Source: Frigoribacterium sp. PvP032
Lineage (GTDB): Bacteria > Actinomycetota > Actinomycetes > Actinomycetales > Microbacteriaceae
Length of the DNA stretch: 64,000 bases
NCBI RefSeq assembly: GCF_017833035.1
Contig: NZ_JAFIBM010000001.1
Span: 1,178,001 to 1,242,000, forward strand
Reading direction: 5' to 3'
A program made the position numbers and the translations under genes. Numbering within the stretch: the stretch's first letter is position 1; the number at the start of each line of letters is the position of its first letter. The notes beneath the pieces are model-generated. The model was given only the letters and a program-made list of their open reading frames with translations, was not told the DNA's origin and did no database searches. Shown here in pieces: positions 49,870 through 58,676 of this stretch.

Positions 49870-50835
49870 GTGCCCCGCACCCTGCAGCCCGGACAGTCGA
49901 GCCGCGTGCTCGTCGTCGACCCCGCGACCGGCGCCGTCGAGGTCGTGCTCGAGAGCACGAGCGTGCTCGTCGAGGCGCCCAACTGGAGCCCCGACGGCCA
50001 CTGGCTGGTCGTCAACGCCGACGGCCTGCTCTGGCGCCTGCCCGCGGACGCCCGCGGCGTCGACGAGTCGGCGCTCGTGCCGGTCCCGCTGGGCGACGTG
50101 CCCGAGATCAACAACGACCACGTGATCGCGCCCGACCAGGGCGGCGTGTTCGTCAGCTCGCGCGACGGCCACCTCTACGAGGTCCCGTGGGACGGCGTCG
50201 CGCCCGGCGGGGAGGCACGCCGCGTCACGCGCGAGCACCCTGCCGACCGCAACCACAAGAACTACCTGCACGGCGTCTCGCCCGACGGCGCGACCCTCAG
50301 CGTGATCGTCGGGGCGCTGCCCGAGGCAGCAGCAGACCCCGGCGACGAGGAGGCGCGGGCCGGCTGGCAGACGAACGTCGTGCTGGTCTCGGTGGCCGAC
50401 GGCGCCCCGACCCCCGTCACCTCGGACGTCCACCCCGACGACGGCGCCGAGTTCTCGCCCGACGGGCAGCACGTCTGGTTCAACTCCGAGCGGGCGTCGG
50501 GCGGCGTGGCGGGCCACGCCCAGCTGTTCCGGGCCCGGCCCGACGGCGGCGAGCTCGTGCAGGTCACGGACGACGAGCTCGTGAACTGGTTCCCGCACGT
50601 CTCGCTCGACGGGGCGACCCTGCTCTGGCTCGGCTACCCGACGGGCACGCTCGGCCACCCCGAGGACCGCGACGTCGTGCTCCGCACCCTGCCGCTCGGC
50701 CCGGACGGGCTGCCGACGCCGGGGGAGCAGCCGCACGACGTGCTGCGGCTGCTCGGCGGCCAGGGCACGATCAACGTGCCCTGCTGGGCGCCCGACTCGA
50801 CGCGCTTCGCCTGCGCGGACTACCCGCGCGGCTGA
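49870..50835 (+). CDS. TolB-like beta-propeller protein
   Basis: A 321-residue soluble protein without a signal peptide, built of WD40-like PD40 repeats as in TolB: NWSPDGHWLVV near residue 38, HGVSPDGATLSV near 136, EFSPDGQHVWFNSE near 194, HVSLDGATLLWLG near 245 and CWAPDSTRFACADYPRG at the C-terminus. It may be a cytoplasmic sugar-lyase-like or scaffold protein; function unknown. The GTG at 49870 has AGAAGAG 9 bases upstream. Same direction as the sugar cluster, but separated by repeat copy C. Confidence 0.75.
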   Translation: MPRTLQPGQSSRVLVVDPATGAVEVVLESTSVLVEAPNWSPDGHWLVVNADGLLWRLPADARGVDESALVPVPLGDVPEINNDHVIAPDQGGVFVSSRDGHLYEVPWDGVAPGGEARRVTREHPADRNHKNYLHGVSPDGATLSVIVGALPEAAADPGDEEARAGWQTNVVLVSVADGAPTPVTSDVHPDDGAEFSPDGQHVWFNSERASGGVAGHAQLFRARPDGGELVQVTDDELVNWFPHVSLDGATLLWLGYPTGTLGHPEDRDVVLRTLPLGPDGLPTPGEQPHDVLRLLGGQGTINVPCWAPDSTRFACADYPRG

Positions 50836-50909
50836 CCTGAGGACGAGGACGAGGACGAGGACGAGGCAGGACCCGGCACCGCGCCGGGTCCCGCCCTCGG
50901 ACTCGGACG

Positions 50910-51671
50910 TCAGGCCGTCGGCAGCAGCTCGGCGACCTTCCCGCCCGCGATCCGCAGGCGCCGCTCGGCACGCCGGGCGACGGCCGAGTCGTGCGTGACG
51001 ATGACGAGGGTCAGCCCGCGGTCGCGCCAGACGCCCTCGAGCAGGTCCATGATCTCGTCGCGGGTGGTCTCGTCGAGCGACCCGGTCGGCTCGTCGGCCA
51101 GCAGCACGGTCGGCTCCTTGACCAGGGCACGCGCGATGGCGACCCGCTGCTGCTGGCCGCCGCTGAGCTCGCCTGGCAGGTGGTCGGCCCGCTCCGCGAG
51201 CCCGACCGAGACCAGCGCCTCCTTCGCCCGCGCTCGCCGCTCGGGGCGCGGCACGGAGTCGTCCGCGAACGCCGTCTCGACGTTCTCCGCGGCCGTCAGC
51301 GTCGGGATCAGGTTGAAGCCCTGGAACACGAAGCCGACGTCGCGGGCCCGCACCGCCGCCAGCGCACGGTCGCCCGCCGTCGAGAGGTCGGAGTCGCCCA
51401 GCCGCACCGTGCCGCTCGTCGGCCGGTCGAGCGCCCCGAGCATCTGCAGCAGCGTCGACTTGCCGCCTCCGGTCGGGCCCTGGATCGCGACCAGCTGGCC
51501 CGCGGGGATCTCGAGGTCGACCCCGTCGAGAGCCGTGACGGTTCTCTTGCCCTGCGAGTAGGTCTTGGTGACGGCGGTGAGCGTGTACATGGGCGGGGTG
51601 CCTCCGGAGGTGGTGGTCGGGTCGACGAGGCCGGCGGGTGCCGACGAGGTGGTGGTGCTGATGTCGGTCAC
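50910..51671 (-). CDS. MacB/LolD-type ABC transporter ATP-binding protein
   Basis: A 253-residue ATPase. Walker A GPTGGGKST is near residue 65, signature LSGGQQQRVAIARAL near 165, Walker B VLLADEPTGSLD near 187 and the H-loop VIVTHDSAVA near 220. The GTG at 51671 overlaps the permease stop by 4 bases and adds about 27 disordered residues in front of MYTLTAVTKTYSQ; the inner ATG near 51590 would give a standard-length protein. Works with the permease at 51668 as a mechanotransmission-type complex. Confidence 0.9.
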   Translation of the reverse strand: MTDISTTTSSAPAGLVDPTTTSGGTPPMYTLTAVTKTYSQGKRTVTALDGVDLEIPAGQLVAIQGPTGGGKSTLLQMLGALDRPTSGTVRLGDSDLSTAGDRALAAVRARDVGFVFQGFNLIPTLTAAENVETAFADDSVPRPERRARAKEALVSVGLAERADHLPGELSGGQQQRVAIARALVKEPTVLLADEPTGSLDETTRDEIMDLLEGVWRDRGLTLVIVTHDSAVARRAERRLRIAGGKVAELLPTA

Positions 51672-53230
51672 GCGACGCTCCTCAGCGCCTCGGCCGGGCG
51701 CAGCCGCGACGCGCGCCAGCCGCCCGCGGCCCCGGCGAGCAGCCCGCCGACGACGGCCAGGCCGACCGCGAGCAGCACGACCGAGATCGTGACGGGGGCG
51801 TGCAGGACGACGTCCGTCGTGGCCGCGGCCACCTGCTGGCCGAGGCCGCCGCCGCCGGCCGCCGCCGCGCCTCCTGCGTCGGTGGCCGCGCCGGGACCGC
51901 CCGCGCCGGGGCCGGCCGCCGCCGTGGTGGCCGCAGCCGACAGGGTCGGGGCGACGAGGTTCACCACGAGCAGCCCGACGAGGCCTGCCGCGACGCCGAC
52001 GACGCCGCCGACCAGGCCCTGCACGATCGACTCGCCTGCGACCTGGCGGGTGATGCGCGCGTTGCTCCAGCCGATCGCCTTGAGGGTGCCGAACTCGCGG
52101 GTGCGGCGGCTGACGCCCGAGACGGTGAACAGGATCGCGATGAGGAACGCCGCGGCGAGCACGATCACGGAGAGCCAGGTGCCGAGCTTCCCGATCAGGT
52201 CGGAGGCGGTCGACAGCGAGCCGGAGACGCTCGACGCGAGGTCGGACTGCGTGCTCACGGTGGCGTCGGGCAGGGCGGCCTGCAGGTCGGTCTTCAGGGC
52301 GTCGACGCCGCTGGCGCTCGCCGCGGTCACGTAGACGTCGCTGATCTGGTCGGTCAGCCCGCTGAGCGCCTGCGCCGTGTCGAGGGGGACGTACGCGTCG
52401 GAGGCGGTGGCCGCGTCGGACGACGTGGACGAGACGATCCCCACCACCGTGAAGTCCGTGCCGCCGACGGCCAGCGTGTCGCCGACCGCGAGCTCGGCGC
52501 TCGTGGCGTACGTCTGGTCGAGCACGACGACGTCGGTGCCCGCGTCGTCGGCGGCGAGGGCACGGCCGTCGACGAGCGAGGCGCTGGTCAGGGGGCCGAC
52601 CGCGGCCGCGCTCGGGTCGAGGCCCGTGACCGAGAACTGGTCGACGTCGAAGGCGCTGCCGCCGGCTCCGTCCGCTCCGCCCGTGGGAGGCGCGGGCTGA
52701 GTGCCCGTGTCGGTCCCGTCGGTGCCGGTGCCGGTGTCGGTGTCGGTGCCGGAGCCGGTCGCGCCGTCGGTGCCCGCGCCTCCTGCTGCGCCCTGCGAGA
52801 AGTCGGGCAGCGTGCCCGAGAAGCTCGAGTTCTGCAGGCTCAGCGTGGCCGTCGCGGCGGACACGCCGTCGACGCCCTCGACGGTCGCCAGGGCGGACGA
52901 GTCGAAGGTCGCCGTGCCGCGGGCGGCCGAGAGCGTGCTCTGCGCGACCTCGGTGCTGCCGTCGTCGGTGGTCGTGCCGTCGCCCGAGCCGAACGCGAAC
53001 TGCTGGCCCGGGCCGCCGCCGTCGGCGCCCGGCTCGGCGGTCTGGGTGATCGTGACGTCGGTGCCGACGCCGTAGACGGACTCGAGCACGGACGACTGGG
53101 CGTTCCGCACGCCGGTCGCCACACCGCTGACGACGATGACGAGCGCGATGGCGAGGGCCGTGCCCGCCGCGATGATCATGGTCTGCTTGCGTCTGTTGCG
53201 GAGCTCTCTGAGCAGGTAGGTAAAGAACAT
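51668..53230 (-). CDS. MacB/FtsX-like ABC transporter permease
   Basis: A 520-residue membrane protein with the N-terminal helix RKQTMIIAAGTALAIALVIVVSGVA, a large extracytoplasmic domain of about 290 residues, and three C-terminal helices containing SRRTREFGTLKAIGWSNARITR near 365. The external domain contains a TDTDTGTGTDGTDTGT low-complexity stretch near residue 158. The C-terminal cytoplasmic WRASRLRPAEALRSV is diagnostic of the MacB family. The ATG has GAGGAG 8 bases upstream. It is divergent from its probable regulator, and an inverted repeat lies between. Confidence 0.9.
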   Translation of the reverse strand: MFFTYLLRELRNRRKQTMIIAAGTALAIALVIVVSGVATGVRNAQSSVLESVYGVGTDVTITQTAEPGADGGGPGQQFAFGSGDGTTTDDGSTEVAQSTLSAARGTATFDSSALATVEGVDGVSAATATLSLQNSSFSGTLPDFSQGAAGGAGTDGATGSGTDTDTGTGTDGTDTGTQPAPPTGGADGAGGSAFDVDQFSVTGLDPSAAAVGPLTSASLVDGRALAADDAGTDVVVLDQTYATSAELAVGDTLAVGGTDFTVVGIVSSTSSDAATASDAYVPLDTAQALSGLTDQISDVYVTAASASGVDALKTDLQAALPDATVSTQSDLASSVSGSLSTASDLIGKLGTWLSVIVLAAAFLIAILFTVSGVSRRTREFGTLKAIGWSNARITRQVAGESIVQGLVGGVVGVAAGLVGLLVVNLVAPTLSAAATTAAAGPGAGGPGAATDAGGAAAAGGGGLGQQVAAATTDVVLHAPVTISVVLLAVGLAVVGGLLAGAAGGWRASRLRPAEALRSVA

Positions 53231-53370
53231 CGTGGGTCTCCTCGGTGCAGGGGGATCCGCGGGGGATCAGGTCGGAGGCGACGCTAGGGAGGCGGTCTCG
53301 CAGCACCCGATGGGCCGACCATGAGGTCCCTATGAGAGACGCGCAGGCAACGCATCGGAGCAGCACAGTT

Positions 53371-53384
53371 GGTTCATAGGAACC
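53371..53384 (+). promoter_or_regulatory. Palindrome GGTTC-ATAG-GAACC, candidate operator
   Basis: A perfect 5-base inverted repeat upstream of the response regulator. A related arm GGTCCCTATGA at 53325 is the inverse of TCATAGGAACC here with one mismatch, giving two sites in the divergent gap. Confidence 0.5.
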
Positions 53385-53401
53385 GGCTCGAAGCTGAGTG
53401 C

Positions 53402-54148
53402 GTGACCACGACGACTCCCACCTCCGCACAGGCCCCCCGACTCACCAGGGCCGACGGCTCGCCCCTCCGAGTCCTCGTCGTCGACGACGAGAACAGCCTC
53501 ACCGACCTCCTCTCCATGGCTCTCCGCTACGAGGGCTGGGACGTCAGGGCCGCCTCCGACGGTCAGGGCGCCCTCGCGCTCGCCCGCGAGTTCCAGCCCG
53601 ACGCGATCGTGCTCGACTGGATGCTGCCCGACATCGACGGCATCCAGGTGCTCGGCCGCCTGCGGGCAGGGGGCGACGACACCCCGATCCTGTTCCTCAC
53701 CGCGAAGGACTCGGTCGAGGACCGCGTCTCCGGCCTGACGGCCGGCGGCGACGACTACGTCACCAAGCCGTTCTCCCTCGAGGAGGTGGTGGCCCGGCTG
53801 CGAGGACTCATCCGCCGCTCGGCCTCGGCCGTCAGCGAGGCGGGCGACAGCCGCATCGTGGTCGGCGACCTGGTGCTCGACGAGGAGAGCTACGAGGTGC
53901 ACCGCGGCGGGCGCGAGGTCGAGCTGACGGCGACCGAGTTCGAGCTGCTGCGCTTCCTGATGCGGAACCCTCGCCGCGTGCTCAGCAAGGCCCAGATCCT
54001 CGACCGCGTCTGGAGCTACGACTTCGGCGGCAAGTCGAGCGTCGTCGAGATCTACATCTCGTACCTCCGCAAGAAGATCGACGCGGGTGAAGAGGCGATG
54101 ATCCACACCGTGCGCGGCGTGGGCTACGTCATCAAGCCCACGTCGTGA
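53402..54148 (+). CDS. OmpR/PhoB-type response regulator
   Basis: A 248-residue response regulator: receiver domain with VVDDENS near residue 24, phospho-acceptor Asp in VLDWMLPDIDG near 70 and Lys in YVTKPFSLEE near 122; winged-helix domain with VELTATEFELLRFLMRNPRRVLSK near 178 and YISYLRKKID. The GTG at 53402 is preferred to a TTG at 53369 because the latter adds unrelated residues. It overlaps the kinase by 4 bases and is divergent from the MacB-like permease, which it probably controls. Confidence 0.92.
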   Translation: MTTTTPTSAQAPRLTRADGSPLRVLVVDDENSLTDLLSMALRYEGWDVRAASDGQGALALAREFQPDAIVLDWMLPDIDGIQVLGRLRAGGDDTPILFLTAKDSVEDRVSGLTAGGDDYVTKPFSLEEVVARLRGLIRRSASAVSEAGDSRIVVGDLVLDEESYEVHRGGREVELTATEFELLRFLMRNPRRVLSKAQILDRVWSYDFGGKSSVVEIYISYLRKKIDAGEEAMIHTVRGVGYVIKPTS

Positions 54149-55749
54149 GCTCGGCCGCACCCGGAGGGTCCCGTCTCGCCGGGCTCCTCGGGCGCGTGCC
54201 CCGCGCCTCCGCCCCCCTCACGCTGCGCAACCGCCTGATCCTCAGCATCGTGGCCATCGTGGTGCTCCTCACCGTGGTCATCGGCACCGTGAGCGTCGTC
54301 GCGCTCCGCGGGTCGCTGATGCGTCAGCTCGACGACGACCTCGCCAGCGCGACCAGCCGGGCGGTGGCCGCCGCGTCGATCGGCGGGTCGGCCGGCCGGC
54401 CGAGCCTGAGCCCGGACAGCGACGCGTTCAGCGAGCCTCGCCAGGCACCGGGCACCTTCACCGCCGTGCTCGTCGGCGACGTCGTGCAGCAGGCCTTCAC
54501 CGTGACCGAGACCGGCGAGCTGGTGGATCCCCTCACCGACGAGATCACCGCGGCGCTGGCGAGCGTGCCCGACGCGGGCGGCCCGGTCACCGTGTCGCTC
54601 GGCTCCGACCTCGGCGGCTACCGCGTCGAGGCCGTCCCGGTCACCCTCACCTCGCGGAGCGGCAGCTCGTCGTCGACGGGCGCCGTCTCGACCGGCTACC
54701 TCGTCGTGGGCCTGCCGACCGAGAGCGTGACCCAGACCGTCGCCGGGATGATCGCCTCCATCGCCTTCGTGACCCTGCTCGGCCTCGTCGTCGCGATCCT
54801 CATCGCCTACGCCGTCGTACGGCGCGCCCTGCGGCCCCTCGAGCGGCTGTCGGACACCGCGCTGCGCGTCGCCGAGCTTCCCCTCGACCGCGGCGAGGTG
54901 GCCCTCGCCGAGCGCGTCGACGAGCAGGACACGGACACCCGCACCGAGGTCGGCCGGGTGGGCGCGTCGCTGAACCACATGCTCGGGCACGTCGCTGCGG
55001 CGCTGGAGGCGCGGCAGCAGAGCGAGAACAAGGTGCGTCAGTTCGTCGCCGACGCCTCGCACGAGCTCCGCACCCCCCTCGCGTCGGTGCGCGGCTACGC
55101 CGAGCTGACGCGGCGGATGGGCGCCGGGCTGCCGGACGACGTCGTCTACGCGATGGGCCGGATCGAGTCGGAGTCGCTGCGGATGACGTCGCTCGTCGAG
55201 GACCTGCTGCTGCTCGCCCGCCTCGACGAGGGCCGCGACATCGTCGTGGCCGACGTCGACCTGACCCGTGTGGTGCTCGACGCCGTCAACGACGCCGCTG
55301 TGGCCGACCCGGCCCACGACGTCGACGTCGTGCTGCCCGACGAGCCGGTCGTCGTGCCGGGCGACGCCATGCGGCTGCACCAGATCGTCGCGAACCTGCT
55401 CACCAACTCGCGGACCCACACGCCCGAGGGCACGCCGGTCCACGTCGCCCTCGCCGTCGACGCGGCAGCCCGCTGCGCCGTCGTCACCGTGTCGGACGAG
55501 GGGCCGGGCATCGACCCGGCCGTGCTGCCGGTGCTGTTCGAGCGCTTCGCCCGGGCGGACAGCTCGCGCTCGCGCAAGGCGGGCTCGACCGGGCTCGGGC
55601 TCGCGATCGTCGAGGCCGTCGCGCACGCCCACGGCGGCGACGTCTCGGTCGCGAGCAGCGCCGACGGCGCCGTCTTCACGGTCCGCCTGCCGCTCGCGGG
55701 GATCCCTGCGGCAAGCGCGCCACGGGCTGCAGAACGGGCCACGACCTGA
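54145..55749 (+). CDS. Sensor histidine kinase (HisKA type)
   Basis: A 534-residue two-helix membrane kinase: first helix residues 30-56, an external sensor domain of about 130 residues with a Ser/Gly-rich segment, second helix near 198-222, a HAMP linker (VVRRALRPLERLSD), H box FVADASHELRTPLASVRG near 301, N box HQIVANLLTNSRTHT near 412, and G boxes DEGPGID and STGLGLAIVEAV. It pairs with the regulator just upstream, from whose stop codon its GTG starts. An inverted repeat right after the stop probably terminates the unit. Confidence 0.92.
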   Translation: MSSAAPGGSRLAGLLGRVPRASAPLTLRNRLILSIVAIVVLLTVVIGTVSVVALRGSLMRQLDDDLASATSRAVAAASIGGSAGRPSLSPDSDAFSEPRQAPGTFTAVLVGDVVQQAFTVTETGELVDPLTDEITAALASVPDAGGPVTVSLGSDLGGYRVEAVPVTLTSRSGSSSSTGAVSTGYLVVGLPTESVTQTVAGMIASIAFVTLLGLVVAILIAYAVVRRALRPLERLSDTALRVAELPLDRGEVALAERVDEQDTDTRTEVGRVGASLNHMLGHVAAALEARQQSENKVRQFVADASHELRTPLASVRGYAELTRRMGAGLPDDVVYAMGRIESESLRMTSLVEDLLLLARLDEGRDIVVADVDLTRVVLDAVNDAAVADPAHDVDVVLPDEPVVVPGDAMRLHQIVANLLTNSRTHTPEGTPVHVALAVDAAARCAVVTVSDEGPGIDPAVLPVLFERFARADSSRSRKAGSTGLGLAIVEAVAHAHGGDVSVASSADGAVFTVRLPLAGIPAASAPRAAERATT

Positions 55750-55750
55750 C

Positions 55751-55787
55751 CGCAGGAGGCGCGACTTGCGTCGACGCGCCTCCTGCG
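55751..55787 (+). terminator. 13-base inverted repeat at the kinase/L10 boundary
   Basis: CGCAGGAGGCGCG and CGCGCCTCCTGCG are exact complements with an 11-base loop, beginning 1 base after the kinase stop. It overlaps the -35 region of the rplJ promoter and contains the decamer AGGAGGCGCG on both arms. Confidence 0.65.
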
Positions 55788-55795
55788 TCTACTGT
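55766..55795 (+). promoter_or_regulatory. Promoter of the rplJL operon
   Basis: TTGCGT at 55766 and TACTGT at 55790, 18-base spacer. The -35 box lies in the loop of the preceding inverted repeat. Confidence 0.55.
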
Positions 55796-55799
55796 GTAC

Positions 55800-56013
55800 C
55801 CAGCCCAAGACCGCCGGTTGTCCCTGTCTGCTCGCAGACGGAGACCGAAGGTTCTCGAGAGAGAGCGACCAGCGCAGGTGTGTGAAGTCGTTCCTCGCTT
55901 CTGCGAGATCCAGCTCCGTGCGCCAGCGCCGGAGCTTTTTCCATGCCCCGTCCTCGGACGAGACGTGAGCGAGTGCCAGGGGGCTGCCGGCACACCCACG
56001 TTTTAGGAGAGCC
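55800..56013 (+). ncRNA. L10 leader, rplJL autoregulatory 5' UTR
   Basis: About 210 bases of untranslated leader before rplJ, the position of the L10 leader in many bacteria, where the L10-L12 complex binds. GTTGTCCCTGTCTG and CAGACGGAGAC-like arms and the later terminator stem are visible, but I did not fold the full consensus. Confidence 0.55.
55912..55940 (+). terminator. Attenuator-type terminator with T tract
   Basis: AGCTCCG and CGGAGCT form a 7-base stem followed by TTTTT, inside the rplJ leader and 73 bases before the start. It is the only classical T-tract terminator I found in the window and suggests attenuation. Confidence 0.65.
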
Positions 56014-56529
56014 ATGGCGAACAAGGAAGCATCGGTCGCCGAGCTCACGGAGAACTTCCGTAGCTCGACCGCCGTTCTGCTCACCGAGTACCGCGGTCTC
56101 ACTGTGGCGGAGCTCAAGGAGCTCCGCACCGCCATCAGTGCAGACGCGACGTACGCCGTGGTGAAGAACACGCTCAGCAAGATCGCGGCGAACAACGCCG
56201 GCATCAGCTCGTTCGACGACGAGCTCGTCGGCCCGTCTGCGATCGCCTTCGTGCACGGAGACCCTGTCGCCGTCGCCAAGAGCATGCGTGACTTCGCCAA
56301 GGCACACCCCGCGCTGATCGTGAAGGGCGGTTACTTCGACGGTAACGCCCTGACCGCAGCCGAGGTCACCAAGCTCGCCGACCTCGAGTCGCGGGAGGTG
56401 CTGCTGGGCAAGCTGGCCGGCGCCTTCAAGGCCTCGCTGTTCGGCGCTGCTTACCTGTTCAACGCTCCGCTGTCGCAGGCCGTCCGCACGGTCGAGGCGC
56501 TGCGCGCGAAGCAGGAAGCCGACAGCTAA
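56014..56529 (+). CDS. rplJ: 50S ribosomal protein L10
   Basis: A 171-residue L10: [38 protein letters not shown] at the N-terminus, [12 protein letters not shown] near residue 46, and a hydrophobic C-terminal L12-binding helix ([16 protein letters not shown]). It anchors L7/L12 to the stalk. TTTTAGGAGAGCC gives a strong ribosome site. It forms a dicistronic unit with rplL (51-base gap). Confidence 0.97.
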   Translation: MANKEASVAELTENFRSSTAVLLTEYRGLTVAELKELRTAISADATYAVVKNTLSKIAANNAGISSFDDELVGPSAIAFVHGDPVAVAKSMRDFAKAHPALIVKGGYFDGNALTAAEVTKLADLESREVLLGKLAGAFKASLFGAAYLFNAPLSQAVRTVEALRAKQEADS

Positions 56530-56580
56530 CAGCTGTCGCAGCAACCACCACCACTTACAGAACACAACAAGGAGAACACC

Positions 56581-56964
56581 ATGGCGAAGCTCACGCAGGA
56601 CGAACTGATCGAGGCCTTCAAGGAGCTCACGCTCATCGAGCTCAGCGACTTCGTGAAGAAGTTCGAAGAGGTCTTCGAGGTCACCGCTGCTGCCCCCGTG
56701 GCCGCTGCCGGTGCCGCCGGCCCCGCCGCCCCCGCCGAGGAGGTCGAGGAGAAGGACAGCTTCGACGTCGTCCTCGAGGCTGCCGGCGACAAGAAGATCC
56801 AGGTCATCAAGGAGGTCCGCGCGCTCACGAGCCTCGGCCTCGGCGAGGCGAAGGCCGTCGTCGACGGTGCCCCCAACACCGTCATCGAGGGTGCGAACAA
56901 GGAGACGGCCGAGAAGGCCAAGGCTCAGCTCGAGGCTGCCGGCGCCACCGTCACCCTCAAGTAG
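56581..56964 (+). CDS. rplL: 50S ribosomal protein L7/L12
   Basis: A 127-residue L12: N-terminal dimerisation helices ([31 protein letters not shown]), an Ala/Pro hinge, and the C-terminal factor-binding domain [34 protein letters not shown] lies 7-8 bases before the ATG. A long hairpin terminator ends the operon at 57062. Confidence 0.97.
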   Translation: MAKLTQDELIEAFKELTLIELSDFVKKFEEVFEVTAAAPVAAAGAAGPAAPAEEVEEKDSFDVVLEAAGDKKIQVIKEVRALTSLGLGEAKAVVDGAPNTVIEGANKETAEKAKAQLEAAGATVTLK

Positions 56965-57032
56965 CACCGGGGGCCGCACGGCCCCTCGCGACCTCGGTCG
57001 CACAGCACTGCCTGCTCGTCCGCGAGCACAGG

Positions 57033-57062
57033 AGGCGCCGCTCCCCACGGGGAGCGGCGCCT
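57033..57062 (+). terminator. Terminator after rplL
   Basis: AGGCGCCGCTCCCC and its exact complement form a 14-base stem with a 2-base formal loop, followed by TCGTCGTT. It also faces the convergent APC permease gene. Confidence 0.85.
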
Positions 57063-57108
57063 TCGTCGTTCCCGGATCCGGTCCACGGCACCGAGGAAGC
57101 AGGAGGCG

Positions 57109-58560
57109 TCAGCCGCGGGCGACGACCGAGTGGCGTCGGCCGTAGAGCGCGTACACCGCGACCCCGACCGCCATCCAGACGGCGAACGCGGCCCAGGTCA
57201 CCCCGCCGAGCGTCACCATGAGCAGCACGCAGGTCGCGAAGCCGAGCAGCGGGACGACGGGGTAGAGCGGCACGCGGAAGGTCCGCTCGAGCTCCGGCCG
57301 GTTGCGCCGCAGCCAGATCACCGACAGGTTGACGAGCGCGAAGGCGAAGAGCGTGCCGATGCTCGTCGCGTCGGCGAGGGCGCCGAGGGGGATGAACGCC
57401 GCGGTGACGGCGACCGCGCCGCCGACGATCAGGGTGCCGGCGACGGGCGTGCGCGTCCGCGGCGAGATCCGGCCGAGGATCGACGGCACGAGCCCGTCGC
57501 GCGCCATCGACAGGAAGATGCGCGTCTGCCCGTAGAGCACGGTGAGGACGACGGAGGCGATGGCCGCGACCGCGGTCACGGCGAACAGGAACGCGACCCA
57601 CGGCTGGCCCGTGATGTCGGCCACGATGGTCACGAGGGTCGCCTCGCCGTCGGTGAAGTCCTGCCACGGGCGGGCGCCGACCGCGGCCACCGCGACCAGG
57701 ATGTACAGCACCGTGATGATGACGATCGAGGCGACGATCGCCCGCGGCAGGTCCCGTCTGGCGTCCCGCGCCTCCTCGCCGGCCGTGGACGCCGCGTCGA
57801 AGCCGATGTACGAGAAGAACAGGCGGGAGGCGGCGGCCGAGACCCCGGCGGCCCCCATCGGGGCGAGGGGCTCGAAGTTGCCGACGCTGAAGGCGGTGAA
57901 CGCGACGGCGACGAAGAAGACGAGCAGGCCGACCTTGACGACGACCAGGACGGTGTTGACCCAGGCGCTCTCGCGGGCCCCCGGGACGAGCACGAGCGTG
58001 GCGAGCAGGACGAGGGCGGCGGCGGGGAGGTTCAGCAGGCCTCCCTCGGCGGGCGGACCGGCGACGACGTCTGGCAGTGCGAGGCCGAAGACGCGCAGCG
58101 CCTCGTCGACGTACTGGCCGGCGCCCACCGCGACGGCCGCGACCGACACGGCGTACTCGAGCACGAGGCACCAGCCGCAGACCCAGGCGATGCCTTCGCC
58201 GAGGGTCGCGTAGGCGTAGCTGTAGCTCGAGCCCGAGACGGGCACGCTGCCCGCCATCTCGGCGTACGACAGGGCCGAGAGCAGGGCGGCGACGCCCGCC
58301 AGGACGAACGCCAGCCAGACCGCGGGCCCGGCCAGCGGCACCGCGGTGCCGAGCACGACCAGGATGCCCGTGCCGAGCGTGGCCCCGATGCTGATGGCGG
58401 TCAGGTGCCAGACGCCCAGGGTGCGCCGGAGGCCCCGCGCGTCGGACGCCTCGGCCTCTCGGGCGAAGGCCTCGAGGGGCTTGCGACGCAGCAGCTGCTC
58501 ACCGAGCGAGGGGCGGGCTGAGGCTGGGGCGGGGGAGGCGGGGGTCGGCTCGTCGTGCAC
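57109..58560 (-). CDS. APC superfamily amino acid permease
   Basis: A 483-residue cationic-amino-acid-transporter-like permease with about 12 helices. The first helix carries AISIGATLGTGILVVLGT near residue 53, followed by LSYAEMAGSVPVSGSSYSYAYATLGEGIAWVCGW near 95, and FFSYIGFDAASTAGEEARDARRDLPRAI near 248, all typical of the YfnA/CAT group. It imports an amino acid by proton coupling. The GTG start is 6 bases from a TAGCCT box. Converges on rplL. Confidence 0.88.
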   Translation of the reverse strand: MHDEPTPASPAPASARPSLGEQLLRRKPLEAFAREAEASDARGLRRTLGVWHLTAISIGATLGTGILVVLGTAVPLAGPAVWLAFVLAGVAALLSALSYAEMAGSVPVSGSSYSYAYATLGEGIAWVCGWCLVLEYAVSVAAVAVGAGQYVDEALRVFGLALPDVVAGPPAEGGLLNLPAAALVLLATLVLVPGARESAWVNTVLVVVKVGLLVFFVAVAFTAFSVGNFEPLAPMGAAGVSAAASRLFFSYIGFDAASTAGEEARDARRDLPRAIVASIVIITVLYILVAVAAVGARPWQDFTDGEATLVTIVADITGQPWVAFLFAVTAVAAIASVVLTVLYGQTRIFLSMARDGLVPSILGRISPRTRTPVAGTLIVGGAVAVTAAFIPLGALADATSIGTLFAFALVNLSVIWLRRNRPELERTFRVPLYPVVPLLGFATCVLLMVTLGGVTWAAFAVWMAVGVAVYALYGRRHSVVARG

Positions 58561-58566
58561 CGCGAG

Positions 58567-58572
58567 AGGCTA
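58567..58572 (-). promoter_or_regulatory. Leaderless -10 box (TAGCCT) of the APC permease gene
   Basis: Minus-strand TAGCCT, 6 bases before the GTG at 58560. Confidence 0.55.
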
Positions 58573-58590
58573 CCGCACGGCGAGGGAACA

Positions 58591-58653
58591 GCCCGGCCCC
58601 CGGCCCGGCAGGCCCGGCCCCCGGCCCGTCAGGCCCGGCCCCCCGGCCCGGCA
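58591..58653 (+). repeat. 21-22 base GC tandem repeat, three units
   Basis: Three copies of a unit close to GGCCCGGCCCCCGGCCCGKCA, the third with one extra C, in the gap between the permease start and the LuxR gene stop. Confidence 0.8.
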
Positions 58654-58676
58654 GGTCAGTGCTCGGCTCGGCGGGA

